A stretch of 64,000 nt of DNA from Nostoc sp. C052 (GTDB lineage: Bacteria; Cyanobacteriota; Cyanobacteriia; Cyanobacteriales; Nostocaceae): contig NZ_CP040272.1 in assembly GCF_013393905.1 (NCBI RefSeq), positions 1,364,001 to 1,428,000 on the forward strand, given 5' to 3'. Made by a program: the position numbers and the translations under genes. Of the stretch, positions 26,943 through 35,848 are shown one piece after another. Under the pieces are notes generated by a model. It ran no database searches. It was not told the origin of the DNA and saw only the letters and a program-made list of their open reading frames with translations. Numbering within the stretch: the stretch's first letter is position 1; each line of letters starts with the position of its first letter.

Positions 26943-28100
26943 TCATGCTTTGTTCGCAGCTTGAATTTTGTCAAAGATTGCCCCATCTCCAAAAAACTTG
27001 CTCTGAATAATATCCCAACCACCTAAATCTTGAGATGTGAATAAAGTTTTAATTGGCGGATATTGTGATGCTACTTCTTGGGTAACGCTAGGGTTAACAG
27101 GACGATATTGTAATTTGGCAAATTCCCGTTGAGCTTCTGTGGAGTAAAGAAAATCAACAAATGCTTGTGCAACTTCTCTTGTACTGTGTTTATCAACGTT
27201 TTTATCAACTATCGCCACAGGATTGTCAATGGAAATATTGACTTGGGGTATAACATAAGGCAACTTCGTCCCATTTTTACCTGCCAAAATCACCTCATTT
27301 TCGTAGTTGATTAAGACATCTCCCTCGCCTTTTTGGAAGAATAAATCGCTAGCCTCACGGGCATCTTTCGTTAGAGTCGGGGTATTCTTATAAACTTTGG
27401 TGACATAATCTAGCGCTGTTGCTTCATCACCACCTGTTAGAGTTACCGAACCCCAGAAAGCCAAGAATTCCCAGATAGCAATACCAGAAGTTTTTGGGTT
27501 AGCAGCAATCACTTTCACGCCATCTTTTGCCAAGTCTGCCCAAGTCTGAATGCCTTTTGGGTTGCCTTCGCGAGTAACGATCGCAGCAACCGACCTACTC
27601 ACAATACCACTTCTCGGTGCTTTGGTTTCCCAACCTGATTTGATCAAACCTGCAAGAGCAATTTTGCTGACATCCAGTGGAAGTGCCAAATGTACTATAT
27701 CTGCTTCTTGCGAACCGTCAATCACAGCAGCCGCTTGAGCTACAGAACCACCATAACTTTGCTCAAATGTGACATTTTGGTTGTGTTCTTGCTTCCACTT
27801 TTCGATAAATTTGGGAATTATTTGGTCATGAGCGGCTTTAGTGACAGAGAATGAAACGAGTTTTAACTTAACATCATTTTTACTAGCTGAACTGCTTCCC
27901 GAACAGGAGGCAACTGCCATACTCAAAAAAATACTTATTAAAAACAGACTCACAAAGCTTTGGATACTGCGTCCATTCAACCAACTTCTAATTGCGTGTT
28001 GATACGATAGTTGTATAGTCCGCAAAGCTTTCATAGTATAAGCCTGAATTCCCTCAGTCAGGAATTTACTTAATTGTATCGGTTGTTGCGACTTGCTCAT
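26943..28100 (-). CDS. sbpA: Sulfate/thiosulfate-binding lipoprotein SbpA
   Basis: Start at the ATG at 28100, with AGGGG nine bases upstream; a GTG three codons earlier is less likely. The 385-residue protein has a long N-terminus before a signal helix with lipobox (AVASCSG) and then the sulfate-binding family sequence: SYGGSVAQAAAVIDG, ADIVHLAL, AANPKTSGIAIWEFL and LINYENEV. It delivers sulfate to a CysTWA transporter, but no such permease genes are adjacent. It precedes pstS by 87 bp on the same strand. cysH lies 2.4 kb upstream. Confidence 0.9.
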   Translation of the reverse strand: MSKSQQPIQLSKFLTEGIQAYTMKALRTIQLSYQHAIRSWLNGRSIQSFVSLFLISIFLSMAVASCSGSSSASKNDVKLKLVSFSVTKAAHDQIIPKFIEKWKQEHNQNVTFEQSYGGSVAQAAAVIDGSQEADIVHLALPLDVSKIALAGLIKSGWETKAPRSGIVSRSVAAIVTREGNPKGIQTWADLAKDGVKVIAANPKTSGIAIWEFLAFWGSVTLTGGDEATALDYVTKVYKNTPTLTKDAREASDLFFQKGEGDVLINYENEVILAGKNGTKLPYVIPQVNISIDNPVAIVDKNVDKHSTREVAQAFVDFLYSTEAQREFAKLQYRPVNPSVTQEVASQYPPIKTLFTSQDLGGWDIIQSKFFGDGAIFDKIQAANKA

Positions 28101-28119
28101 TAGAATCACCCCTAAATCT

Positions 28120-28143
28120 ACGGTATTTCTACATGGATACCGT
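28120..28143. promoter_or_regulatory. Palindrome upstream of sbpA, candidate operator
   Basis: ACGGTAT (28120-28126), a 10-bp spacer and ATACCGT (28137-28143) form a perfect 7-bp inverted repeat centred about 32 bp before the sbpA start codon. The geometry suits a dimeric regulator such as a LysR- or Crp-type protein. Sulfur control is an inference from the downstream gene. Confidence 0.5.
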
Positions 28144-28258
28144 GATTATGAGAATTATAGGGTATATAGAATAATATTTATCATCTAGATTAAATTTTTT
28201 TGATTAAGTGAGAAATTTATCATCGAAAGTAGCAAATCAATTTGATTTACCAAGGCAT

Positions 28259-28377
28259 TTCAAGAAACGGGTTGTTCTGCTGGAAAGCGAAACAATCCGG
28301 CTGCATACATAATATTTGCTAAGAAATATGTGATGATTAATACAAACCAGTAGTAGAAACTCGACTTTCTTTAACCT
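28259..28377 (-). pseudogene. Remnant of a membrane protein C-terminus
   Basis: On the minus strand a short frame reads FYYWFVLIITYFLANIMY followed by AAGLFRFPAEQPVS and a stop. It is strongly hydrophobic with a natural-looking polar tail, but there is a TAA just upstream and no proper start. It could be a gene remnant or a very small single-span protein. Weak evidence. The rest of the 28101-28477 interval shows no other feature apart from the palindrome. Confidence 0.3.
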
Positions 28378-28477
28378 GTAAAGCTGTTTGTAAAACAAAG
28401 TAGCTGCATAATAGCATCTTAAGTATGATATCTAGCGATCGCCCCTGTTGTGGGAATATATAATCAAGCAATAAAAT

Positions 28478-29107
28478 TTAAGTACTCACCAACTGAGTCA
28501 GGCGTTTCAATATACGTAGTACATCGTACAATTCATTTCCAGGGTTTCGCATCAAAAAACCCTTTGATAAAGCATAATGTGGTGAATTTCCTTTCATTAA
28601 TTTGACGAAAATAAACTCGCTTCCCGTAGCAATTATTCCAAAGCTAGGTTTATCAATATATATATTTCCTAACAGATAAGCAAGAATTTGTGTGAGTCCT
28701 TGCTCAACTGAAAAGGAAGCTCTTTTAGACTCAATAATCATCACCCATAATTGCTCTTTCAAAACCAAGGTATCTATTCTGCCTTTAATGATTACATCTT
28801 CATCTGGCACAGCAATATCTATAGATTCTTCTGATTTTACATAAAACGGGGCTAGATAAAAATCCCCAATAAAAAGTAATGGGTCTACAACTGCCATTCT
28901 AACTACATCTTTTAGTAAAGGTGGGTAATTAAGAAGATTTAAATAACCCATTTTTACCTTGTCTAAAAGCTGTTTGTCTAAATCATCAATTTCTGGTAAA
29001 TTTTCTTGCCATTCGTGAAAGAATGAGTTATCTAAAACTAACTGAATACCAAAGTTATCGATTAAATAGCGTAAGTCAATGTCCTTGGCTTGGATTGTTT
29101 GCGTCAT
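28478..29107 (-). CDS. PD-(D/E)XK nuclease-like protein (type I R subunit N-domain type)
   Basis: A 209-residue protein with a PD-(D/E)XK nuclease core: IIKGRIDTLVLKE (Asp), VMIIESKRASFSVEQ (E-x-K) and QILAYLLGN (helix after the core). It resembles the nuclease domain of type I restriction HsdR subunits and many stand-alone cyanobacterial proteins. No methylase or specificity subunit is near, so it is an orphan; a restriction role is not supported by context. Complete with normal ATG. Confidence 0.65.
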   Translation of the reverse strand: MTQTIQAKDIDLRYLIDNFGIQLVLDNSFFHEWQENLPEIDDLDKQLLDKVKMGYLNLLNYPPLLKDVVRMAVVDPLLFIGDFYLAPFYVKSEESIDIAVPDEDVIIKGRIDTLVLKEQLWVMIIESKRASFSVEQGLTQILAYLLGNIYIDKPSFGIIATGSEFIFVKLMKGNSPHYALSKGFLMRNPGNELYDVLRILKRLTQLVST

Positions 29108-29149
29108 AAGTTTGGGAGAGTGGAGTATAGCAAATTAATTGGCTTTATC

Positions 29150-30403
29150 CTACTCATTAGTTGCTGCTTCCAGCCAAACTTCCACTTCATCTGCTAGCAA
29201 CTTCTGCGCTGCATCCATCATTGATGTTGCAATGTCCTTGAGGTCTTCGCGGTTGTTCAAGTAAGTTTTTAACGCTTCCATTGGGTCGATGCTGCTACTT
29301 GCGCTCAATTCAGGAATCCGAGGCCTAGCTAATTGACTCACTAATTCTGCTTGAATGGTGTAGGTATGAGCGGAACTTAAAGCAGTATGTAGAGAGGAAC
29401 TGTCAATTAAATCCATCTGTTCCGAGCGGAGTTTGTAAATTAGCCGCACTACAGCATCTTGAATATTATATTTAGCGATCGCTTTCATTAACACCCCTTG
29501 CGGATCATCTGCTTTCGAGATATCCACCTCAATGGTTTGGAAAGTCCGAACTGTTAAGGGACAAAATTCCCATTCAGCACTTCCCCGCTCCAGTTCCAGC
29601 ATTACATAGCCTTTGTCTTCTTTTTCTTCGCTAAAATCTACCCGTTCAATACTCCCTGGATAAATCACCGGCGGGTTGTTGGATTTATTCAGATTTTGGT
29701 GACGGTGGACGTGTCCCAACGCTACATAATCAAAACAAGGTCGCGTCAGCAAAGATAGAGGTAGAGTAAAGCCTTTACCTACTGCCAAAAAGCGTTCTGC
29801 ACCCAAAGTTGCATTGTCAGCCATCAAGTGAGCTAAAAGGATAGTAGGCACATCGGGGTCAAGACGGCGAACTTCCCCTTCTAAAACAACTCGCAGACGT
29901 TCCGTTAATAGTTGGTTGACTTCCGCCAAAGATAAACCTTCTGTCTCTTGGCGAGTCATCAGGGTGGAACGAGTCAGCCAAGGCAGAGTAATTACTTGCA
30001 CTTTGCCATTACGGGTTTCGATACAGTGCGTAGTTAATGTATCACCAACAACAAACCCTGGCACTCCCAAAGTGCGGTAAATATTTAAACTCGCCCCTCC
30101 CTGTCCTTGGGAATGTTGGTCATGATTGCCTACCAACAGCACTGTGGGAATATTGGCATCCATCAGACGGCGAAACTGGCTGGCAAAAGCTTGTTGTACA
30201 TAAGGCGGTGGTGTCGCATCCGGGAAAGCATCGCCACCAAATATCACCATATCGACGGCATCTGTTAGCGCTCGGTCAATACATATAGACAAAGTATTGA
30301 CAAAATCCTCCAATCGTGTGTTTAATCCCGTCGCTGGATTAATTCGTCCGTGGGAAAAGCCGCTTCCCATGTGGATGTCGGAGAGATGGAGGATTTTAAT
30401 CAT
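29150..30403 (-). CDS. SbcD/Mre11-like DNA repair exonuclease
   Basis: A 417-residue calcineurin-like phosphoesterase. All metal-binding motifs are visible: HLSDIHMG, GGDAFPD, VGNHDQH, LLAHLM and ALGHVHRH. This arrangement matches SbcD/Mre11 subunits that trim DNA hairpins and double-strand ends with an SbcC/Rad50 ATPase. No sbcC gene is adjacent; in cyanobacteria it is often elsewhere. Located between the nuclease-like gene and cysH on the same strand. Confidence 0.85.
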   Translation of the reverse strand: MIKILHLSDIHMGSGFSHGRINPATGLNTRLEDFVNTLSICIDRALTDAVDMVIFGGDAFPDATPPPYVQQAFASQFRRLMDANIPTVLLVGNHDQHSQGQGGASLNIYRTLGVPGFVVGDTLTTHCIETRNGKVQVITLPWLTRSTLMTRQETEGLSLAEVNQLLTERLRVVLEGEVRRLDPDVPTILLAHLMADNATLGAERFLAVGKGFTLPLSLLTRPCFDYVALGHVHRHQNLNKSNNPPVIYPGSIERVDFSEEKEDKGYVMLELERGSAEWEFCPLTVRTFQTIEVDISKADDPQGVLMKAIAKYNIQDAVVRLIYKLRSEQMDLIDSSSLHTALSSAHTYTIQAELVSQLARPRIPELSASSSIDPMEALKTYLNNREDLKDIATSMMDAAQKLLADEVEVWLEAATNE

Positions 30404-30471
30404 GTTTGTCCTTTGTTCTTAGTCATTTGTCCTTTGTCTAATACTAATGACAAATAACAAATGACCAATGA
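30404..30471. repeat. Tandem (T)CATTTGT/ACAAATGA heptamer repeat
   Basis: TCCTTTGT-type units face ACAAATGACC-type units and can form a hairpin in the 68-bp gap between cysH and the sbcD-like gene. Related to the array at about 16600. Confidence 0.7.
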
Positions 30472-31197
30472 CTAAATATGGATTCCGCATTCTGTTTTAT
30501 CACTTCCCCGCCAGCGTCCGGCGCGTTCGTCTTCGCCTTCGCCTACTTTGGTGGTAATGGGTTGGTCGCCGATGCTGGGATAACCTTGGTCGTGGAGGGG
30601 GTTGTAGATGACTCCATGTTCAGCTACGTAAACCCAACTGTCTTGACGTGTCCAAGTAGCTATAGGATTTACTTTCAGCCGACCTTTACCATCAAATTCA
30701 AATATGGGCATATTCGCCCGGGTTACTGCTTGGTCACGGCGGCGTCCGGTAATCCAAGCGACGCTGTTGAGTTCGTCTAGACCTCGTAGTAGTGGTTCAA
30801 TTTTTGTAATGTGGTGGAATTTGGCAATATCCTTGTCCCAGAGTTTATCGCCATGCTTGGCTTCAAAGGCTTCGCGGGTTTCTACATCTGGAGTTTTGAA
30901 AGTTTGTAAGTCTAGGTTGTAGATTTGTTTGGCTTTGGCTACTAATTCTAGACTTTCAGGGAAGTGGTGCAAGGTGTCGAGAAAGATTACAGGAACGGGA
31001 TACTTCAGTTCACTGTAAAGAATATGGGTAATTATCATGTCATCCACGTTAAAGGCGCTTGTTTGCACCAGTCCCGTTGGGATATTCTCTATAGACCATG
31101 CCAGTATTTCTTTGGGACTGGCAGTTTCAAATTGCTCATTTAATTTGTCTAAGTCAAAAGCGATCGCTTGGTTTCTAGATGCCGTGGAGACTGTCAT
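30472..31197 (-). CDS. cysH: Phosphoadenylylsulfate reductase CysH
   Basis: A 241-residue PAPS reductase, reducing PAPS to sulfite with thioredoxin in assimilatory sulfate reduction. Motifs: TSAFNVDDMIITH (P-loop-like), FLDTLHHFPES, AWITGRRRDQ and the C-terminal catalytic TECGIH. It has no extra Cys pairs of the iron-sulfur APS-reductase type (only the final Cys of the redox motif is evident), pointing to PAPS use. Lies near sbpA, consistent with sulfur assimilation. Confidence 0.93.
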   Translation of the reverse strand: MTVSTASRNQAIAFDLDKLNEQFETASPKEILAWSIENIPTGLVQTSAFNVDDMIITHILYSELKYPVPVIFLDTLHHFPESLELVAKAKQIYNLDLQTFKTPDVETREAFEAKHGDKLWDKDIAKFHHITKIEPLLRGLDELNSVAWITGRRRDQAVTRANMPIFEFDGKGRLKVNPIATWTRQDSWVYVAEHGVIYNPLHDQGYPSIGDQPITTKVGEGEDERAGRWRGSDKTECGIHI

Positions 31198-31536
31198 GAT
31201 AATCTTCTATTCAAATATTTCTACCTTGATTAAGATTGATCTTACTCTATTAAGACGCGTATTCCGCTCGGAGATAAGGTAATTATTTTGTGTGGAAATT
31301 ACTACATTTTGGGAATGGGGATTGGGGATAAGGGGTAATGGGGACAAAGCAAGGGAGAAGAATTTTCCTCTCTGCATCTTTTCAATGCTCAACATCAAGT
31401 AAAAATTATTACATAAGCATAAATGAAGTATTTACTAAGAAAGATTAAGGTAATTTAAGTTTTACAATACTTTTATAGATATTTATACTGATTTTGATAT
31501 GGTTAAGGAACTATTAATAAAAGGGATTTTACTTAA

Positions 31537-31641
31537 ATGAACAACGCAAAATTCAGCAATCCATTAGGCCAGTCTATAATTATGGGCGCTTTAATGATGT
31601 TAACCAGCGTTGGGGTTATTACAATCATGAACTTTTTCTAA
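31537..31641 (+). CDS. Small single-span membrane protein (34 aa)
   Basis: A 34-residue frame from an ATG: a short polar start (MNNAKFSNPLGQS) and one hydrophobic helix (IIMGALMMLTSVGVITIMNF). It is isolated between divergent neighbours, preceded by an AT-rich candidate promoter region and followed 37 bp later by a strong terminator, which argues that it is a real transcript. Size and shape recall small photosynthetic or NDH-1 subunits, but I do not recognise it. Confidence 0.6.
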   Translation: MNNAKFSNPLGQSIIMGALMMLTSVGVITIMNFF

Positions 31642-31678
31642 GATCGAGATTTCTAATTTTAGTAATAAGACTTCACAT

Positions 31679-31716
31679 AGTCCCGCTCAAAACTGAGTGG
31701 GACTTTTACTTTTTTC
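31679..31716 (+). terminator. Strong intrinsic terminator after the 34-aa gene
   Basis: An 11-bp stem (AGTCCCGCTCA at 31679-31689 with TGAGTGGGACT at 31694-31704, one G-U pair, AAAC loop) is followed by TTTACTTTTTT. Textbook rho-independent terminator in plus orientation. Confidence 0.85.
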
Positions 31717-31825
31717 ATCCAAATAAATCCGTGTGTATTAACTTTCTGCTGTGACTTCCAGCGTTTTTACGTAGTTTTGCAATCAAAGAATTTCTAGCAG
31801 GGATGCGATCGCTATTTCCTTTACC

Positions 31826-33415
31826 CTAGTGACCGACTGGCGCTTTCACTCCTGCACCGCCTTTACCCAGGAACAATAATAGGGGTAATGAGCAAAGGAA
31901 TCCTATGCCTACGACTCGAAAGCAATCTGCGTAAGACAAAACAGCGGCTTGGGTATCTACTGTTTGACTTAATAAAGCGAGTGCTTGTTGTTGCGCTGTT
32001 GCTGCATCTATGCCTTGTCCTTGAAGTGCCCCATTGAGCAAGTCTAGACGTTGACTGGTTTCTGGGTCATAAGGGCTAAGTTTTGATAATAGGATATCTC
32101 GATGAAAAGACTGTCTGCGGTCAAGCAGAGTCGTAAGTAGAGCAATGCCGATACTGCCACCTAGTTGTCGAGTCAGGTTGTAGAAACCAGAACCAGCAGA
32201 AATATCTTTTTTGGGTAGTGGGCCTAAAACTGCCAAACTCAAAGGGAGAAACATAAATACAGTAAAAGCTCCGCGCCATACCAATGGCCAAAATAAATCC
32301 TCTGTCCCGCTTTGTGGGGTAATTGCTGCCAATTGAAACATGACTCCAGATGAGCCGACAGCACCGATCGCAATTAAAAATCGGGCATCAACGATACTAG
32401 TCAGTTTACCTAATAAAACCATCCCGATCGCAGATGCTAAAGCTCCAGGTGCTAACAATAGTCCTGTTTGTGTTGCCGTAAATTGCAGCACGCTTTGAGC
32501 AAATATCGGCACAGCAAAGAGTGCGCCATAAAGCCCCATACCCACCACTGCTGAGAGAACGCTTCCCGCAGCTAAAGAACGGTGACGTAAAACTCTCAAA
32601 TCCACAGCCGGATGATCTGTTTTCAGTTCTCGCCAAATAAACAACCCCAAGCCGATAATCCCAAGGATAGTCAGAGAGACGATGAAACTAGAGGAAAACC
32701 AGTCGTCTGTTTCCCCTTCTTCTAATACAGTTTGTATGCTACCCACAGCTACGATTAAAAACCCAATTCCCCACCAATCAACAGCTTTATTTTGGGTATC
32801 GTTCTTATCTTTATTCTTTGGCAAAAACGCCAAAGACATCAGGACTGCAACGATCCCAAAGGGAATGTTAACAAAGAAAATCCAGCGCCAGCCTAAACCA
32901 TCTACTAAAAATCCTCCTAAGGTTGGGCCAATTGCTGGTCCAGCAATCACACCCACGCCAAAAACGGCTTGGGCTAAACCTTGTTCAGCTGGGGGAAAAG
33001 TCTCGAATAAAATCGCCTGGGCTTTCGCTAGCAATCCGCCACCGCATAAACCTTGGAGAATTCGAGCCGCGATCAACATTGGTAGATTGAAGGACAACCC
33101 ACATAAAATAGAGGAAATCGTAAAACCAACCAGCGAGAAAATAAAGTAGGTTTTACGCCCAAAGTAATCTCCCAACCATGCAGATAGGGGAATTAAGACG
33201 ACGTTAGCGATCGCATATCCGCTAACTACCCAACCCACTTCACTAACTGTTGCACCCAAAGTTGCTTGGATATCAGTGAGAGCTACGTTGACAATACTAG
33301 TATCAATTACTTCTAGTATTGCACCGAGGGAAGCCGTAAATGCGATCGCCCACTTCAATGGCCCGTGGACATAACCAAATTGGTCAATACTAGAACCTTT
33401 AATGTTGGTAGCCAT
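31826..33415 (-). CDS. MFS drug exporter, DHA2 (EmrB/QacA) family
   Basis: A 529-residue protein with 14 predicted membrane helices. Motif A is visible as SAWLGDYFGRKTYF, the antiporter motif C region as GVGVIAGPAIGPTLGG, and the N-terminal motif D1-like sequence LEVIDTSIVNVAL. This is the EmrB/QacA type of proton-driven multidrug exporter. It is transcribed divergently from a TetR regulator across a 300-bp region with a near-perfect palindrome, so it is probably repressed by that regulator. Confidence 0.9.
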   Translation of the reverse strand: MATNIKGSSIDQFGYVHGPLKWAIAFTASLGAILEVIDTSIVNVALTDIQATLGATVSEVGWVVSGYAIANVVLIPLSAWLGDYFGRKTYFIFSLVGFTISSILCGLSFNLPMLIAARILQGLCGGGLLAKAQAILFETFPPAEQGLAQAVFGVGVIAGPAIGPTLGGFLVDGLGWRWIFFVNIPFGIVAVLMSLAFLPKNKDKNDTQNKAVDWWGIGFLIVAVGSIQTVLEEGETDDWFSSSFIVSLTILGIIGLGLFIWRELKTDHPAVDLRVLRHRSLAAGSVLSAVVGMGLYGALFAVPIFAQSVLQFTATQTGLLLAPGALASAIGMVLLGKLTSIVDARFLIAIGAVGSSGVMFQLAAITPQSGTEDLFWPLVWRGAFTVFMFLPLSLAVLGPLPKKDISAGSGFYNLTRQLGGSIGIALLTTLLDRRQSFHRDILLSKLSPYDPETSQRLDLLNGALQGQGIDAATAQQQALALLSQTVDTQAAVLSYADCFRVVGIGFLCSLPLLLFLGKGGAGVKAPVGH

Positions 33416-33503
33416 TATTTAGCACAAATAATATCTGGGAAATGTCAAACCGTGCTTTGGATAGCCTACGCTGATGTCAAAGCTAAAATTAAATTTTGTA
33501 TAC

Positions 33504-33522
33504 ATACGCTACGGTAGCGTAT
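33504..33522. promoter_or_regulatory. 19-bp palindrome, candidate TetR operator
   Basis: ATACGCTAC-G-GTAGCGTAT is a perfect inverted repeat around a central G, lying between the divergent MFS exporter (start 33415) and TetR gene (start 33714). Flanking TTGTATA and TATACAA extend the symmetry. TetR dimers usually bind such sites; it is 89 bp upstream of the exporter's start codon. Confidence 0.75.
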
Positions 33523-33713
33523 CATATACAAATGGTCAAGGGAGTTCTTCCTGAAAAGCGGCAGAAATACTTATGCTAAAGATGGATGGTCATTGCTGCT
33601 GTTTTCGTGCATAAGAATTGGGTTACCCTGCTTATTTGTTTCCCAGAAGCTATGTTCTATGCCTAACAGTGGAGTAAACGACCAAAAAGATATTGCTTAG
33701 GGATGATATTTTT

Positions 33714-34310
33714 ATGAGTAAGCAAATTAATAGCACTTCTGGACGCCCACGCAGCATCCACGCTGACCAGGCTATTCTGCAAGCAACTTTGGATTTGCTT
33801 GCAGAGGTAGGGTATGAAAATATGAGTATAGAAGCGATCGCTTCTCGTGCTGGAGTTGGTAAAACAACAATCTATCGGCGTTACACTTCCAAAGAAGAAC
33901 TAGTTGCAGATGCGATCGAAAGTCTGAGAGATGATGTAGCGATCCCCGATACTGGCAGCTTTTGGGGAGACATGGATATCCTGATTAATAATGCCGCCAA
34001 AAAAATAGATAGTCCCCTTGGTCGTCAGACACTCGCCCTGATTATTAGTACAGCGTCTAGCAATCCTCAGTTTGCCGAGGTCTATTGGACAAAATATACA
34101 AAACTCCGACGTGAAGCCTTGTCTAAAGTACTTGAGCGTGCCAAATCTAGAGCCGAAATTCACAAGGATGCGGACATTGAGCTAATTATCGACCTTTTAA
34201 GTGGGTCACTGTACTATGCACTTATTTTTAAACCCATCACCGAGCCAGTAGAAGCGTATATGCGCCGCACAATGAATCTTCTGCTCAAAGGCATTGGGTA
34301 TGGGGCATAG
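33714..34310 (+). CDS. TetR-family transcriptional regulator
   Basis: Start at the ATG at 33714; an upstream TTG at 33693 is less likely. The 198-residue protein has an N-terminal helix-turn-helix (MSIEAIASRAGVGKTTIYRR) and an all-helical ligand-binding domain with the TetR_C-like ending (YALIFKPITEPVEAYM). Divergent neighbour of the DHA2 exporter and the likely owner of the palindrome at 33504-33522. Confidence 0.9.
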   Translation: MSKQINSTSGRPRSIHADQAILQATLDLLAEVGYENMSIEAIASRAGVGKTTIYRRYTSKEELVADAIESLRDDVAIPDTGSFWGDMDILINNAAKKIDSPLGRQTLALIISTASSNPQFAEVYWTKYTKLRREALSKVLERAKSRAEIHKDADIELIIDLLSGSLYYALIFKPITEPVEAYMRRTMNLLLKGIGYGA

Positions 34311-34437
34311 GGCATGGGGCATGAAGAAGAGACAAGGGAGAGATTTGTTTAATAATTCACCTTTTTCCCCAACCTCACAGAATCGCATTGCTCCCCATCC
34401 AAAATGTTGAATACTGGTCGGTGTTGTAAATAACTCA

Positions 34438-35639
34438 TTAAACTTTTCTAATTGTAGGAGTATTTAAATAAGCCTGAGGATTCTCCGGGTCAAACTCCAG
34501 ACCATTAAAAAATTTCTCTATGCCTCGTGATGTATTTGGCGGAATCGCTTTTTCTTGACCAATAAGTTTAGCTGCTTCTCGCCACAAATCTTCGCGATTT
34601 ACAGCCTCAATTAAAGGTTTAGCCTGAAATTCTGGGGAACGATGCCCCCATCGCATATCTTCAATTAAAAACCACAAATCATGGCTTTTATAAGGGTAGG
34701 AAGCATTATTGCGCCAAAACTTAATCGTATGAGGACTATTTTCTACGACGCGACCGTTTCCATAATCAAACTTTCCCAGTAAGCGATCGCGAAGTAAATC
34801 ACTTTTGACTCCCATCCATTGGCGTTGTGAGAGAATCCTTACCATTTCCTCCTTATTTTCAGGGCGATCGCACCACATCTGAGCTTCCAAAATAGCAGCT
34901 AGCAGTGCTTTAGCTGCCTTAGGCTGCTTATCTACCCAGTTAGCACGTATGGCGAGTGCTTTTTCAGGATGATTGTTCCACAACTCTCCACTAGTTACAG
35001 CTGAGTATCCAAGCTTTTGTTTAATCAAACGATGATGCCAAGGATCGACCACACAAAAACCATCCATCGTCCCACCACGCATGTTAGCTACCATTTGAGG
35101 CGGTGGTACCACCATCAAGGTGCATCTCGTTCTGGATCGATACCGCCGTAAGCAAGCCACCAGCGCATGAAAAAATCTCCTGTTACCCGTCGATAGGGAA
35201 CAGCAAAGCGCGAGATTTCTCCAGTCAAAGCCTTCTGAGCCAAAGCTGATTTGAGGGCAAAACTATCCAAACCAAGATTTAAATTTTTGTGGGCATTGAC
35301 AAGTGAAATCCCTTGTCCATTCAAATTCAAACGAGCCAGGATATATATAGGTATTTTACGACCGTATGTAATCTCTCCTGTAGCGATCAGATATGTCATA
35401 GGAAAGAGTAAATGGGCACCATCCAAGCCACCATCGGCTGAACTTAACATCAGTTTGTCACGCGTAACAGCCCAAGAAGCCTGCTTATTTACCTGGACAT
35501 CAGGCATACCATACTTAGCAAAAAAGCCTTTAGCTTTGGCAATAATTAAAGGAGAGCAGCTGGTAACAGCGACGAAGTCCAGTTTAGCGGTTGTCACCTC
35601 AGGAGTATCGCTATAACCAGCATATACACCTGAACTCAA
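34438..35639 (-). pseudogene. NrtA/CmpA-like substrate-binding protein, frameshifted
   Basis: Two overlapping frames together make one nitrate/bicarbonate-type ABC substrate-binding protein. The first (35639-35115) holds SSADGGLDGAHLLFPM, FMRWWLAYGGIDPERD. The second (35160-34438) continues with VVPPPQMVANMRGGTMDGFC, LWNNHPEKALAIRANWV and the C-terminal WRHP-like region. A single missing base near 35120-35130 (GATGCACC, where GATGCAACC would restore the frame) explains the break. The N-terminal signal or Tat region is also absent: the frame begins at a TTG at mature-protein level. No permease or ATPase genes are adjacent. Confidence 0.85.
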
Positions 35640-35848
35640 CTGGCTAAGAGGGCCTTATGTATAACAATACTAATTGCATTGATATCGTACCTATTTAGAT
35701 AAAAAATGCAAGCAACTAAAATTTTATGAAGTATACAATTTTACTCTCAAATCTAGCGATATAATCTGTTTTACTTCTGACTTATCCTATTTTTTACAGT
35801 TTGATGATACAAATCTTTTTGGGAGAGCGATCGCAACTTAAATTCGTA

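Noticed and set aside
28478..29107. Type I restriction system
   Set aside because: Only a small nuclease-like domain is present; there is no helicase, methylase or specificity gene nearby.
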